Assembly (NCBI RefSeq): GCF_013927005.1
Contig: NZ_CP055930.1
Coordinates: forward strand, 3,720,001-3,784,000
Direction: 5' to 3'
Source: Enterobacter sp. RHBSTW-00175
GTDB lineage: Bacteria > Pseudomonadota > Gammaproteobacteria > Enterobacterales > Enterobacteriaceae
DNA length: 64,000 nucleotides
The notes beneath the pieces are model-generated. The model made no database searches and had not been told where the DNA came from. It saw only the letters and a program-made list of their open reading frames with translations. The position numbers and the translations under genes were made by a program. Every line of letters starts with the position of its first letter. Within the stretch, counting starts at the first letter, position 1. Of the stretch, positions 9,440 through 18,453 are shown piece after piece.

Positions 9440-9916
9440 ATGGATTTACAGGTCGTTCCTACACTGGATACGTTACGTCAATGGCTTGATGATGCGGGTA
9501 TCACGTACTTTGAGTGCGATTCCTGCCAGGCACTGCATCTGCCGCATATGCAAAATTTCGACGGCGTGTTCGATGCCAAAATCGATCTGATCAACGACGT
9601 GATTCTTTTCTCGGCCCTTGCTGAAGTTAAACCTTCTGCGCTGCTGGCGCTGGCTTCCGATCTTTCGGCGATCAATGCCAGTTCTTTGACGGTGAAAGCA
9701 TTTCTCGATATTCAGGATGATAATCTGCCAAAACTGGTTGTTTGCCAGTCTTTATTCTCCGGGGCAGGGGTGTCCTTCAAGCAATTTTCCTGGTTTATGC
9801 GCCTGAGCGAAGAGCAGATCTCTATGGTCATGCTGGAAGCCAGCGCACATCATCTGCTCTTTAGTAGTGAAGAGGAATCAGAGAATGATGATGCATCTCC
9901 CAATTTTCTCCACTAG
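9440..9916 (+). CDS. ybjN: YbjN, sensory-transduction-like regulator
   Basis: 158-residue cytosolic protein, the same length as E. coli YbjN. The fold resembles type III secretion chaperones. In E. coli and Erwinia (AmyR) overexpression alters exopolysaccharide, motility and stress phenotypes, but no biochemical activity is established. The conserved N-terminal segment FECDSCQALHLPHMQNFDGV is present. It is the last gene of the nfsA-rimK-ybjN unit, followed by a stem-loop at 9934. Confidence 0.9.
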   Translation: MDLQVVPTLDTLRQWLDDAGITYFECDSCQALHLPHMQNFDGVFDAKIDLINDVILFSALAEVKPSALLALASDLSAINASSLTVKAFLDIQDDNLPKLVVCQSLFSGAGVSFKQFSWFMRLSEEQISMVMLEASAHHLLFSSEEESENDDASPNFLH

Positions 9917-9933
9917 TGCTGTCTGACTTTTGC

Positions 9934-9956
9934 GCAGTCGCTGCCAGAGCGACTGC
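9934..9956 (+). terminator. Stem-loop after ybjN
   Basis: GCAGTCGCT (9934-9942) pairs perfectly with AGCGACTGC (9948-9956), loop of 5 bases. The T-run begins only about nine bases later, so it may be a weak intrinsic terminator or a 3'-end stabiliser. Confidence 0.5.
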
Positions 9957-10191
9957 ATAACACCATTTTTTCTGCTGTCATTAACCTTTTTTTAAAGAAT
10001 ATTTCACCTCCCCTAAGGCCATTTCGGCTTATCACGTAGACATAACCTGCATAAAAAATTGATAAAAGGCGTTTTTTCGTCTGGGCTATAGCCGGAGACA
10101 CGGGCTACAGTTATTCTTGCGATGCTTAAAAAAGCGAGCGGAATCTGCCGGGTAAAGAGATTTCTTTTTATTTTGAGCAGAGCGACAAACT

Positions 10192-10208
10192 ATGCATGAT
10201 TATTGCAT
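10192..10208 (+). promoter_or_regulatory. Possible sigma-54 promoter of potFGHI
   Basis: ATGCAT, 5 bases, then TTGCAT. The -12 part (TTGC) is exact and the -24 part keeps GCA but has TG in place of GG. E. coli potFGHI is activated by NtrC under nitrogen limitation, so such a promoter is expected here, but the match is weak. Confidence 0.3.
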
Positions 10209-10267
10209 ATCTTCAGATTGCACAGTTTTAGTTCGTTTGTTAACGAGCTTTCAGAAGGAATAAAGAT

Positions 10268-11380
10268 ATGATCGCCTTGAATAAAAAATGGTTATCGGGT
10301 CTGGTTGCGGGTGCTCTGATGGCCGTCTCTGCCGGCACGCTCGCTGCGGAACAAAAAACGCTGCACGTTTACAACTGGTCTGACTATATTGCGCCAGACA
10401 CGGTCGCGAATTTTGAAAAAGAGACCGGCATTAAAGTGGTCTACGACGTTTTCGATTCCAACGAGGTGCTGGAAGGAAAACTGATGGCGGGCAGCACCGG
10501 TTTTGACCTGGTGGTTCCTTCTGCAAGCTTCCTGGAGCGTCAGCTGACGGCAGGCGTCTTCCAGCCACTGGATAAGAGCAAGTTACCGAACTGGAAAAAT
10601 CTCGATCCAGAAGTCCTGAAACTGGTGGCCAAACACGACCCGGACAACAAATACGCGATGCCATATCTGTGGGCGACCACCGGTATCGGCTTTAATGTTG
10701 ATAAAGTCAAAGCGGCGCTGGGCCCGGACGTCAAGCTGGACAGCTGGGACGTAGTGCTGAAGCCAGAAAACCTTGAGAAGCTGAAAAGCTGCGGCGTTTC
10801 TTTCCTCGATGCGCCGGAAGAGATTTTCGCCACCGTGCTGAACTATCTGGGCAAAGATCCTAACAGCAATAAGGCTGATGACTACACCGGCCCGGCGACC
10901 GATCTGTTGCTGAAACTGCGTCCAAATATTCGCTACTTCCACTCATCTCAGTACATCAACGACCTGGCAAATGGTGACATCTGTGTGGCAATTGGCTGGG
11001 CAGGGGACGTGTGGCAGGCGGCTAACCGCGCGAAAGAGGCGAAAAACGGTGTGAACGTGTCTTACTTCATTCCGAAAGAGGGGGCGCTGGCCTTCTTTGA
11101 CGTCTTCGCGATGCCGGCTGATGCAAAAAACAAAGACGAAGCGTATCAGTTCCTCAACTACCTGATGCGTCCTGACGTGATCGCCCACATCAGCGACCAC
11201 GTTTATTACGCGAACGGTAACAAGGCTTCTGTGCCGCTGGTGAGTGAAGCGATCCGCAATAACCCGGCTATCTATCCGCCAGCGGATGTCTTCGCCAAGC
11301 TCTTCACCCTGAAAGTCCAGGATCCAAAAATTGACCGCGTACGTACCCGTGCGTGGACCAAGGTGAAAAGCGGTAAATAA
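10268..11380 (+). CDS. potF: Putrescine-binding periplasmic protein PotF
   Basis: Solute receptor of the PotFGHI ABC importer for putrescine, 370 residues as in E. coli. The signal peptide covers about residues 1-26 (hydrophobic core LVAGALMAVSAGTLAA, cleavage before EQKT). The mature part begins with the polyamine-binding signature LHVYNWSDYI, and ligand-contacting aromatic and acidic residues lie in the W-A-T-T-G and GWAGDVW segments. It is first in the operon. Two strong hairpins separate it from potG, which should make the receptor more abundant than the membrane parts. Confidence 0.96.
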   Translation: MIALNKKWLSGLVAGALMAVSAGTLAAEQKTLHVYNWSDYIAPDTVANFEKETGIKVVYDVFDSNEVLEGKLMAGSTGFDLVVPSASFLERQLTAGVFQPLDKSKLPNWKNLDPEVLKLVAKHDPDNKYAMPYLWATTGIGFNVDKVKAALGPDVKLDSWDVVLKPENLEKLKSCGVSFLDAPEEIFATVLNYLGKDPNSNKADDYTGPATDLLLKLRPNIRYFHSSQYINDLANGDICVAIGWAGDVWQAANRAKEAKNGVNVSYFIPKEGALAFFDVFAMPADAKNKDEAYQFLNYLMRPDVIAHISDHVYYANGNKASVPLVSEAIRNNPAIYPPADVFAKLFTLKVQDPKIDRVRTRAWTKVKSGK

Positions 11381-11401
11381 CATTTAGCGCGTCTGATGTA
11401 A

Positions 11402-11451
11402 GCCGGGCAAGCGTAGCGCGCCCGGCAACCGGCGCACCGATATGGTGCGCC
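11402..11451. repeat. REP element and second hairpin between potF and potG
   Basis: A REP-type palindrome (GCCGGGC 11402-11408 with GCCCGGC 11420-11426) is followed by a perfect 8-bp hairpin (GGCGCACC 11431-11438 with GGTGCGCC 11444-11451). Intercistronic REP sequences typically protect the upstream mRNA, here potF. Confidence 0.8.
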
Positions 11452-11486
11452 TGCACCATGATTTGATTTATGCCGGAGAGCACCCC

Positions 11487-12620
11487 GTGAATGATGTGAT
11501 CCCCCGCCCGCAGGCGAAAGTCCGTAAAGCGCTGACCCCGCTTCTTGAAATCCGCAACCTCACCAAATCCTTTGACGGCCAACATGCCGTAGACGATGTC
11601 AGCCTGACTATCTATAAAGGCGAAATTTTTGCTCTGCTCGGTGCATCCGGCTGCGGTAAATCTACGCTGCTGCGAATGCTGGCGGGTTTCGAGCAACCCA
11701 CTGCCGGGCAGATTATGCTCGATGGTGTCGACCTCTCCAGCGTGCCGCCGTACCAGCGCCCAATCAACATGATGTTCCAGTCTTACGCCCTGTTCCCGCA
11801 TATGACGGTAGAGCAGAATATCGCGTTCGGCCTGAAGCAGGACAAACTGCCTAAAGCCGAAATTACCGCGCGTGTGGCCGAAATGCTGAGCCTCGTACAC
11901 ATGCAGGAGTTCGCGAAGCGTAAACCGCATCAGCTCTCTGGCGGGCAACGTCAGCGTGTGGCGCTGGCGAGAAGCCTGGCGAAACGCCCGAAACTGCTGC
12001 TGCTCGATGAGCCAATGGGTGCGCTGGATAAAAAACTGCGCGACCGGATGCAGCTCGAAGTGGTGGATATCCTTGAACGTGTGGGCGTGACCTGCGTAAT
12101 GGTGACCCACGACCAGGAAGAGGCGATGACCATGGCCGGGCGTATCGCGATCATGAATCGCGGTAAGTTCGTGCAGATTGGCGAGCCGGAGGAGATTTAC
12201 GAACACCCGACTACCCGCTACAGCGCGGAGTTTATCGGTTCGGTCAACGTCTTCGAAGGGCTGCTGAAAGAGCGCCAGGAAGATGGTCTGGTCATCGAAT
12301 CGCCTGGGTTGCAGCATCCGCTTAAGGTCGACCCGGATAACTCCGTCGTGGATAACGTGCCGGTGTATGTCGCGCTGCGTCCTGAGAAAATTATGCTCTG
12401 TGAAGACCCACCAGCCGATGGCTATAACTTTGCCGTGGGTGAAGTGGTGCACATTGCCTATCTGGGTGATCTCTCCATCTACCATGTCCGTCTGAAGAGT
12501 GGACAGATGCTCAGTGCCCAGTTGCAAAACGAACATCGCTACCGCAAAGGGTTGCCGACCTGGGGCGACGAAGTGCGTCTTTGCTGGGATGCGGATAGCT
12601 GCGTCGTGCTGACGGTATAA
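11487..12620 (+). CDS. potG: Putrescine ABC transporter ATPase PotG
   Basis: Cytosolic nucleotide-binding subunit of PotFGHI. Initiation at GTG 11487 gives MNDVIPRPQAK and 377 residues, the E. coli length, with GGAG nine bases upstream; the in-frame ATG at 11442 lies inside the second hairpin. Walker A GASGCGKST, ABC signature LSGGQRQRVALARSL and Walker B LLLDEPMGALD are intact. The C-terminal third is the TOBE regulatory domain (RPEKIML and after). Ten bases separate it from potH. Confidence 0.95.
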   Translation: MNDVIPRPQAKVRKALTPLLEIRNLTKSFDGQHAVDDVSLTIYKGEIFALLGASGCGKSTLLRMLAGFEQPTAGQIMLDGVDLSSVPPYQRPINMMFQSYALFPHMTVEQNIAFGLKQDKLPKAEITARVAEMLSLVHMQEFAKRKPHQLSGGQRQRVALARSLAKRPKLLLLDEPMGALDKKLRDRMQLEVVDILERVGVTCVMVTHDQEEAMTMAGRIAIMNRGKFVQIGEPEEIYEHPTTRYSAEFIGSVNVFEGLLKERQEDGLVIESPGLQHPLKVDPDNSVVDNVPVYVALRPEKIMLCEDPPADGYNFAVGEVVHIAYLGDLSIYHVRLKSGQMLSAQLQNEHRYRKGLPTWGDEVRLCWDADSCVVLTV

Positions 12621-12630
12621 GGAGCGGACA

Positions 12631-13584
12631 ATGAGTACACTTGAACCTCCAGCCCGCGTACAAAAACCGGGTGGTTTTGCGCACGGACTGACGCGCTTTA
12701 AGATGGCGCATGGGCGCAAGCTGGTGATCGCCATGCCTTATATCTGGCTGATCCTGCTGTTCCTGATGCCGTTTTTGATCGTTTTCAAAATCAGCCTGGC
12801 AGAGATGGCGCGGGCGATCCCGCCTTACACCAACCTGATGGATTGGGCTGACGGGCAACTGACCCTGACGCTGAATCTTGGCAACTTCCTGCAACTTACC
12901 GACGATCCGCTCTACTTTGAGGCCTATTTGCAGTCATTGCAGGTGGCGGCGATCTCGACGATCTGTTGCCTGTTGTTGGGGTACCCGCTCGCGTGGGCGG
13001 TGGCGCACAGTAAGCCATCGACGCGTAATATTCTGCTGTTGCTGGTGATTTTACCGTCGTGGACCTCGTTCCTGATCCGCGTGTATGCGTGGATGGGGAT
13101 CCTGAAAAACAACGGTGTCCTGAACAACGTCCTGATGTGGCTTGGGGTTATCGATCAGCCGCTGACCATTTTGCATACCAACCTCGCGGTTTATATCGGG
13201 ATTGTCTACGCCTACCTGCCATTTATGGTGTTACCAATTTATACCGCGCTGACGCGGATTGATTACTCGCTGGTGGAAGCCTCCCTTGATTTGGGCGCAC
13301 GTCCGCTGAAAACCTTCTTTAGCGTGATTGTGCCGCTCACCAAAGGCGGGATTATTGCCGGTTCGATGCTGGTGTTTATCCCGGCGGTAGGGGAGTTTGT
13401 TATCCCTGAACTGCTCGGTGGCCCGGACAGCATCATGATTGGTCGCGTGCTGTGGCAGGAGTTCTTCAATAACCGTGACTGGCCGGTGGCGTCTGCGGTG
13501 GCGATTGTGATGTTGCTGCTGCTGATTGTGCCTATCATGTGGTTCCACAAGTATCAGCAAAAACAGATGGGGGATCACGGATGA
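12631..13584 (+). CDS. potH: Putrescine ABC transporter permease PotH
   Basis: Inner-membrane permease of 317 residues, equal to E. coli PotH, with about six transmembrane helices. The EAA loop that docks on PotG reads EASLDLGARPLKTFF near residue 215. It follows potG by 10 bases with an AAGGAGCGG ribosome-binding site and overlaps potI by the ATGA tetranucleotide, indicating translational coupling. Confidence 0.95.
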   Translation: MSTLEPPARVQKPGGFAHGLTRFKMAHGRKLVIAMPYIWLILLFLMPFLIVFKISLAEMARAIPPYTNLMDWADGQLTLTLNLGNFLQLTDDPLYFEAYLQSLQVAAISTICCLLLGYPLAWAVAHSKPSTRNILLLLVILPSWTSFLIRVYAWMGILKNNGVLNNVLMWLGVIDQPLTILHTNLAVYIGIVYAYLPFMVLPIYTALTRIDYSLVEASLDLGARPLKTFFSVIVPLTKGGIIAGSMLVFIPAVGEFVIPELLGGPDSIMIGRVLWQEFFNNRDWPVASAVAIVMLLLLIVPIMWFHKYQQKQMGDHG

Positions 13585-14426
13585 ACAACTTACCGGTAGT
13601 ACGCTCCCCGTGGCGGATCCTGATCCTGGTGCTCGGGTTTACCTTCCTGTATGCGCCGATGCTGATGCTGGTTATTTACTCCTTTAACAGCTCGAAACTG
13701 GTGACGGTGTGGGCGGGCTGGTCGACGCGCTGGTACAGCGAGTTGTTCCACGATGATGCAATGATGAGCGCGGTGGGGTTAAGCCTGACCATTGCGGCGT
13801 GCGCCGCCACAATGGCCTCGATCCTCGGCACTATTGCCGCAATGGTGATGGTTCGCTTTGGGCGTTTTCGTGGGTCCAACGGCTTTGCGTTTATGATAAC
13901 CGCGCCGCTGGTTATGCCAGACGTGATAACCGGCCTGTCGTTGTTACTGCTGTTCGTTGCACTGGCTCATGCAATTGGCTGGCCTGCGGACCGTGGAATG
14001 CTGACTATCTGGCTGGCTCACGTCACCTTCTGTACCGCCTACGTGGCCGTGGTTATCTCCTCGCGCCTGCGGGAACTGGATCATTCTATTGAAGAGGCAG
14101 CCATGGATCTTGGCGCCACGCCGCTGAAGGTGTTTTTCATCATTACCTTGCCGATGATTATGCCTGCGGTGATCTCCGGCTGGCTGCTGGCGTTTACCCT
14201 GTCTCTGGACGATCTGGTGATTGCCAGCTTTGTTTCCGGGCCGGGGGCGACAACCCTGCCGATGCTGGTCTTCTCCAGCGTGCGTATGGGGGTTAACCCA
14301 GAGATTAACGCCCTGGCCTCTATCATCCTCGGTGTGGTCGGCGTTGTCGGTTTTATCGCCTGGTATCTGATGGCGCGTGCTGAAAAACAACGCGTGCGTG
14401 ATATCCAGCGTGCAAGACGCGGCTGA
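13581..14426 (+). CDS. potI: Putrescine ABC transporter permease PotI
   Basis: Second permease of the putrescine importer, 281 residues, the E. coli length when started at the ATG overlapping the potH stop; the upstream in-frame start at 13539 is inside potH. About six helices are visible, and the EAA loop is EAAMDLGATPLKVFF near residue 175. The operon ends 21 bases later in a strong intrinsic terminator. Confidence 0.95.
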   Translation: MNNLPVVRSPWRILILVLGFTFLYAPMLMLVIYSFNSSKLVTVWAGWSTRWYSELFHDDAMMSAVGLSLTIAACAATMASILGTIAAMVMVRFGRFRGSNGFAFMITAPLVMPDVITGLSLLLLFVALAHAIGWPADRGMLTIWLAHVTFCTAYVAVVISSRLRELDHSIEEAAMDLGATPLKVFFIITLPMIMPAVISGWLLAFTLSLDDLVIASFVSGPGATTLPMLVFSSVRMGVNPEINALASIILGVVGVVGFIAWYLMARAEKQRVRDIQRARRG

Positions 14427-14447
14427 AGCATTTAAAATTTCCAGTGA

Positions 14448-14477
14448 AGTGCCGCGCGTGTCGCGGCACTGTTTTTC
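14448..14477 (+). terminator. Intrinsic terminator of potFGHI
   Basis: AGTGCCGCG (14448-14456) pairs with CGCGGCACT (14462-14470) around a 5-base loop, followed by GTTTTTC. It separates the pot operon from ybjO and argues against ybjO starting at the GTG at 14444. Confidence 0.88.
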
Positions 14478-14491
14478 AGGGAAGTAAAACA

Positions 14492-14965
14492 TTGGGATTC
14501 TTTAAAAAGTCACGTCAAACGCACGCCCGTCTGAACGTCCCTGCGCTAGTGCAGGTGGCGGCGCTCGCCATTATTATGATCCGCTGTCTTGATGTGCTGA
14601 TGATTCTGAATACGCTGGGTGCGCGTGGTATCGGTGAGTTCATCCACCGCAGCGTGCAGACGTGGAACCTGACGCTGGTTTTTATGAGCAGTCTGGTGCT
14701 GGTGTTTGTTGAGATTTACTGTGCGTTTTCTCTGGTTAAAGGGCGTAACTGGGCGCGCTGGGTTTACCTGCTGACGCAAGTGGTGGCCACGGGTTACCTG
14801 TGGGCGGCCTCTCTGGGTTATGGTTACCCGGAGCTGTTCAGCATCGCAGGGGAATCCAAACGCGAGATTTTACGCGCGCTGTTTATGCAAAAACTGCCGG
14901 ATATGCTGGTGCTCTGTTTACTCTTCGTTCCGGCCTCCAGTCGACGGTTCTTCCGCCTGCAATAA
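14492..14965 (+). CDS. ybjO: Inner-membrane protein YbjO
   Basis: DUF2593-type membrane protein of unknown function with about four hydrophobic segments. I start it at TTG 14492 (157 residues) because AGGGAAG lies seven bases upstream, while the in-frame GTG at 14444 would place the start in front of the pot terminator hairpin. E. coli YbjO has 162 residues, with similarity beginning at LGFFKK, next to this TTG. Conserved stretches include TRG-type loops and YGYPELFSIAGESKREI. rlmC follows 40 bases later. Confidence 0.82.
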   Translation: MGFFKKSRQTHARLNVPALVQVAALAIIMIRCLDVLMILNTLGARGIGEFIHRSVQTWNLTLVFMSSLVLVFVEIYCAFSLVKGRNWARWVYLLTQVVATGYLWAASLGYGYPELFSIAGESKREILRALFMQKLPDMLVLCLLFVPASSRRFFRLQ

Positions 14966-15005
14966 TGTGTATAATCGCAGCCCTCGTTATTCTTAAGGTT
15001 TTCAT

Positions 15006-16133
15006 ATGCAGTGCGCACTCTATGACGCGGGTCGCTGTCGCTCCTGTCAGTGGATAGAACAGCCCGTCTCTCAACAACTCACCGCCAAAATGACCGATCT
15101 GCAACAGCTGCTGGCTGAACACGCGGTGGGCGAGTGGTGCGCACCGGTCAGCGGGCCTGAACAGGGTTTTCGCAATAAAGCCAAAATGGTGGTCAGCGGC
15201 AGTGTCGAAAAACCGCTGCTGGGGATGCTGCACCGCGACGGCACGCCGGAAGATTTAACAGATTGCCCGCTCTATCCTGCTTCGTTTGAACCGGTTTTCG
15301 CCGCGCTGAAGCCTTTTATCGCCCGCGCGGGATTAACGCCTTATAACGTGGCCCGCAAGCGCGGCGAGCTGAAATACCTCTTACTCACTGAAAGCCAGCG
15401 TGATGGCGGCATGATGCTGCGTTTTGTGCTGCGCTCAGAAGCCAAGCTGGAACAGCTGCGCACGGCGCTGCCGTGGCTTCAGGCACAGTTGCCACAGCTT
15501 AAGGTGATTACGGCAAATATTCAGCCGGTGCATATGGCAATCATGGAAGGGGACAAAGAAATCTTCTTCACCGAACAGCACGCACTGGCCGAAAGCTTTA
15601 ACGATGTGCCGCTGTGGATCCGCCCGCAGAGCTTCTTCCAGACTAACCCGGTAGTGGCGAGCGCCCTGTACGCCACCGCCCGCGACTGGGTACGGGCGCT
15701 GAACATCAACCATATGTGGGATCTGTTCTGCGGAGTGGGCGGGTTTGGCCTGCACTGTGCCACGCCCGAAATGACGCTGACCGGGATTGAGATCTCCGCT
15801 GAGGCCATCGCCTGTGCAACGCAATCGGCGGCCGAGCTTGGGTTAACGAATCTTCATTTCCAGGCACTGGACTCCACGCAGTTTGCCACCGGGCAGGGCA
15901 AGGTGCCGGAGCTGGTGCTGGTGAATCCTCCGCGTCGTGGCATTGGTAAAGCGCTGTGCGACTACCTAAGCCAGATGGCGCCGGATTACATTGTCTATTC
16001 CAGCTGCAACGCACAGACCATGGCGAAAGACATTGCTCATCTGCCGGGTTACCGCGTTGAACGCGTTCAGCTTTTCGATATGTTCCCGCACACCGCGCAC
16101 TATGAAGTGCTGACGTTGCTCGTTAAATCTTAA
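15006..16133 (+). CDS. rlmC: 23S rRNA (uracil-747-C5)-methyltransferase RlmC
   Basis: SAM-dependent RNA methyltransferase of 375 residues, identical in length to E. coli RlmC (RumB, YbjF), which methylates U747 of 23S rRNA. The iron-sulfur cluster cysteines are at 3, 11, 14 and 87. The SAM-binding segment is [14 protein letters not shown]; motif NPPRRG is followed by the catalytic cysteine in [12 protein letters not shown] near residue 334. It has a private upstream TATAAT-like sequence (GTGTATAATCG near 14967) suggesting its own promoter. Confidence 0.95.
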   Translation: MQCALYDAGRCRSCQWIEQPVSQQLTAKMTDLQQLLAEHAVGEWCAPVSGPEQGFRNKAKMVVSGSVEKPLLGMLHRDGTPEDLTDCPLYPASFEPVFAALKPFIARAGLTPYNVARKRGELKYLLLTESQRDGGMMLRFVLRSEAKLEQLRTALPWLQAQLPQLKVITANIQPVHMAIMEGDKEIFFTEQHALAESFNDVPLWIRPQSFFQTNPVVASALYATARDWVRALNINHMWDLFCGVGGFGLHCATPEMTLTGIEISAEAIACATQSAAELGLTNLHFQALDSTQFATGQGKVPELVLVNPPRRGIGKALCDYLSQMAPDYIVYSSCNAQTMAKDIAHLPGYRVERVQLFDMFPHTAHYEVLTLLVKS

Positions 16134-16205
16134 ACAAAATGTGAACTCTTCCACCCTGCGAAATCAGGTAAGCTTAAGTCATCAGAATTAAATAAAGGCT
16201 TACCG

Positions 16206-16913
16206 ATGAAGCAGATCCTGCTGGTGGAAGATGACCACGATATCGCCGCGCTCCTGCGCCTGAATCTGGAAGATGAAGGTTACGCCATTACCCACGAGCC
16301 GGACGGGGGGAAGGCGTTGCTGCGCCTGGAACAAACGCCCTGGGATGCCGTTATCCTCGATCTGATGCTCCCGACGGTCGACGGCCTTGAGATTTGCCGC
16401 CGCATTCGCCAGATGACCCGCTACCTGCCCATTATTATCATCAGCGCCCGCAGCAGTGAAACTGACCGTATTACCGGGCTTGAAACCGGGGCGGATGATT
16501 ACCTCGCCAAACCGTTTTCGGTGCAGGAGCTGATTGCACGCATTAAAGCGCTGTTTCGTCGTCAGCAGGCGATGGGCCAGGCGCAAACCACCGGCAACAT
16601 TCAGGCGCACGGCCTGACGCTCGAACCACTCAGCCGCAGTGTGCGTCTGCACGGGCAGGAGGTCGATCTCACACCACGCGAATTCGAGCTGCTGTACTTT
16701 TTTGCCCGTCATCCGGGGGAGGTATTCTCGCGACTGGCGTTGCTGGAGCAGGTCTGGGGATATCAGCACGAAGGCTACGAGCATACCGTTAACACCCATA
16801 TCAACCGCTTGCGGATCAAGATTGAAAAAGATGCCGCAGAGCCGGAGATAATCCGAACGGTCTGGGGCAAAGGCTATAAATTTGCGGAGCAAAACGATGA
16901 TGCGACGTTTTAG
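16206..16913 (+). CDS. OmpR-family response regulator (unassigned two-component system)
   Basis: 235 residues. The receiver domain covers about residues 1-115 with acidic pocket VEDDHD, phospho-acceptor Asp52 in VILDLMLP and the conserved Lys in LAKPFS. A winged-helix DNA-binding domain covers about 135-228, with the recognition region HTVNTHINRLRIKIE and the wing TVWGKGYKF. It is co-encoded with the histidine kinase downstream, whose start lies inside this gene. The pair sits between rlmC and artJ, where K-12 has no such genes. Target genes are unknown; proximity to the arginine transport genes is only suggestive. It is not kdp, phoP or bae by context, although the architecture resembles BaeR/RstA-type regulators. 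Confidence 0.9.
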   Translation: MKQILLVEDDHDIAALLRLNLEDEGYAITHEPDGGKALLRLEQTPWDAVILDLMLPTVDGLEICRRIRQMTRYLPIIIISARSSETDRITGLETGADDYLAKPFSVQELIARIKALFRRQQAMGQAQTTGNIQAHGLTLEPLSRSVRLHGQEVDLTPREFELLYFFARHPGEVFSRLALLEQVWGYQHEGYEHTVNTHINRLRIKIEKDAAEPEIIRTVWGKGYKFAEQNDDATF

Positions 16914-18369
16914 CCTGGGTCAGCGCCTGACGCTGCTGTTTGTTTTGCTCTTGCTGCTCTGTGCGGCGGTGGCCTGTCTGGTGCAAATGTACAGTAGCCA
17001 GCAATATGGCAACGCCATGGTACAGCGTCTTTCCAGCGGCCTGGCGCAACAGATTGTGCAGCGTGAGCCGATTCTGGATGCGCAGGGTAGGGTTGACCGC
17101 CTGGCGCTGAAACCCCTGTTTGATCGGCTGATGACTTTTAACCCGAGCGTAGAGCTGTATGTGGTTTCACCTGAGGGCGAACTGCTGGCAGACGCAGCGC
17201 CTGCGGGACATATCCAGCGGCAAAAAATCGACATCGCGCCGGTGCAAACCTTTCTTAGCGGGGCCGTGATGCCGGTGTATGGCGATGATCCGCGCAGTAC
17301 CGATAAACAGAAAGTCTTCAGTGCGGTGCCGCTGCGTCAGGACGGGGAGTTACGCGGTTATCTGTACATTATCTTGCAGGGCGAAGAGTCGAACATTCTG
17401 GCGGATATTGCCTGGCATAAGGCGTTGTGGAGCACAGCGCTGTGGTCGTTGTTGCTGGTGGCGCTGTTTGGCCTGATGGCGGGATTACTGGTCTGGTATT
17501 GGGTGACGCGCCCGGTGAAGCGCCTGACGGTGGAAGTAGCCGGGCTGGAGCAGGACAGTATCAGTGCGATTAAACAGCTTGCTGCGCAGCCGCTGGCGCC
17601 GGCCACGGGTGATGAAGTGGCGACACTGCGTAATACCTTTATCGAACTGGCACGCAAAATCACCTCCCAGTGGGATCAACTGGCCGACAGCGACCGCCAG
17701 CGCCGGGAGTTTATCGCCAATATCTCTCATGATTTACGCACGCCGCTGACCTCGCTCCTGGGCTACCTGGAAACGTTGTCGCTGAAATCCGCCACCCTGA
17801 CCCCGCAGGAACATCAGCAGTATCTGACCACCGCGTTGCGTCAGGGGCAGAAAGTGCGCCATCTCTCTCAGCAGCTGTTTGAACTGGCGCGTCTGGAGCA
17901 TGGTGGCATCAGGCCACAGCGCGAGCGCTTCGCAATGGGGGAGCTTATTTCTGATGTCGCGCAAAAGTTTGAACTGACGGCGCGAACCCGTGCGCTTCAA
18001 CTGCATATTGATGTGCCAGGCCCCTTGCCGCTGGTGAACGCCGACGTGTCGATGATTGAGCGCGTGGTGACCAATCTGCTGGATAACGCTATCCGTCATA
18101 CGCCAACTGGCGGGGAAATTCGTCTGGCGGTATGGCAAGAAGATGAGCAGTTGCAGGTTGAAGTGGCGGACAGCGGAATGGGTGTGGATGCAGCGTTGCG
18201 TGATGATCTGTTTGTACGGCCTTCGGCGTTAAACACGCAGGCATCGCGGGATAACCGTGGCGGGCTGGGGTTGTTGATTGTTAAGCGAATGCTGGAGCTA
18301 CACGGGGGGGGGATCAGGCTGATGGATTCGGTGAGCGGGGCGCGGTTTAGGTTCTTTGTACCCTTATAG
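16897..18369 (+). CDS. Sensor histidine kinase (partner of the 16206-16913 regulator)
   Basis: Inner-membrane sensor of 490 residues. First helix about residues 8-30, periplasmic sensor region about 31-170, second helix about 172-200 (WSLLLVALFGLMAGLLVWYW), HAMP domain to about 255, phospho-acceptor His278 in ISHDLRTPLTSLLGYLE, N-box NLLDNAIRHTP, G1 ADSGMGV and G2 NRGGLGLLIVKRM. All kinase motifs are intact. The start at ATG 16897 has GGAG eight bases upstream and overlaps the regulator by 17 bases, indicating coupling. The signal is not predictable from sequence. A REP pair follows the stop codon. Confidence 0.9.
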   Translation: MMRRFSLGQRLTLLFVLLLLLCAAVACLVQMYSSQQYGNAMVQRLSSGLAQQIVQREPILDAQGRVDRLALKPLFDRLMTFNPSVELYVVSPEGELLADAAPAGHIQRQKIDIAPVQTFLSGAVMPVYGDDPRSTDKQKVFSAVPLRQDGELRGYLYIILQGEESNILADIAWHKALWSTALWSLLLVALFGLMAGLLVWYWVTRPVKRLTVEVAGLEQDSISAIKQLAAQPLAPATGDEVATLRNTFIELARKITSQWDQLADSDRQRREFIANISHDLRTPLTSLLGYLETLSLKSATLTPQEHQQYLTTALRQGQKVRHLSQQLFELARLEHGGIRPQRERFAMGELISDVAQKFELTARTRALQLHIDVPGPLPLVNADVSMIERVVTNLLDNAIRHTPTGGEIRLAVWQEDEQLQVEVADSGMGVDAALRDDLFVRPSALNTQASRDNRGGLGLLIVKRMLELHGGGIRLMDSVSGARFRFFVPL

Positions 18370-18373
18370 AATT

Positions 18374-18445
18374 GCCGGATGGCGCTGCGCTTATCCGGCC
18401 TACAATTCCCCCCGTAGGCCGGGTAAGGTGCAGCCGTCACCCGGC
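18374..18445. repeat. REP pair (BIME-like) between the kinase gene and artJ
   Basis: Two REP palindromes in opposite orientation: GCCGGAT...ATCCGGC (18374 to about 18399) and GCCGGGT...ACCCGGC (about 18418-18445), each flanked by CTAC/GTAG. It lies between the convergent kinase and artJ genes and may protect both 3' ends. Confidence 0.85.
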
Positions 18446-18453
18446 AAAAACGA

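Larger units (their letters stand above)
9917..10267 (+). other. Gene-free 351-bp region upstream of potF
   Basis: Holds the ybjN stem-loop near its start and the potF control region near its end. I see no ORF of merit. TATGCA (10191-10196) and TGCATA (10204-10209) form an inverted repeat overlapping a sigma-54-like element, and TCGTT/AACGA (10233-10246) forms a short palindrome just before the ribosome-binding site AGAAGGAAT. The rest is AT-rich and unassigned. Confidence 0.5.

Noticed and set aside
11304..12734. 476-codon open frame on the minus strand opposite potG
   Set aside because: It lies wholly antisense to potG and flanks, is His/Arg-rich without recognisable motifs, and results from codon bias in potG.
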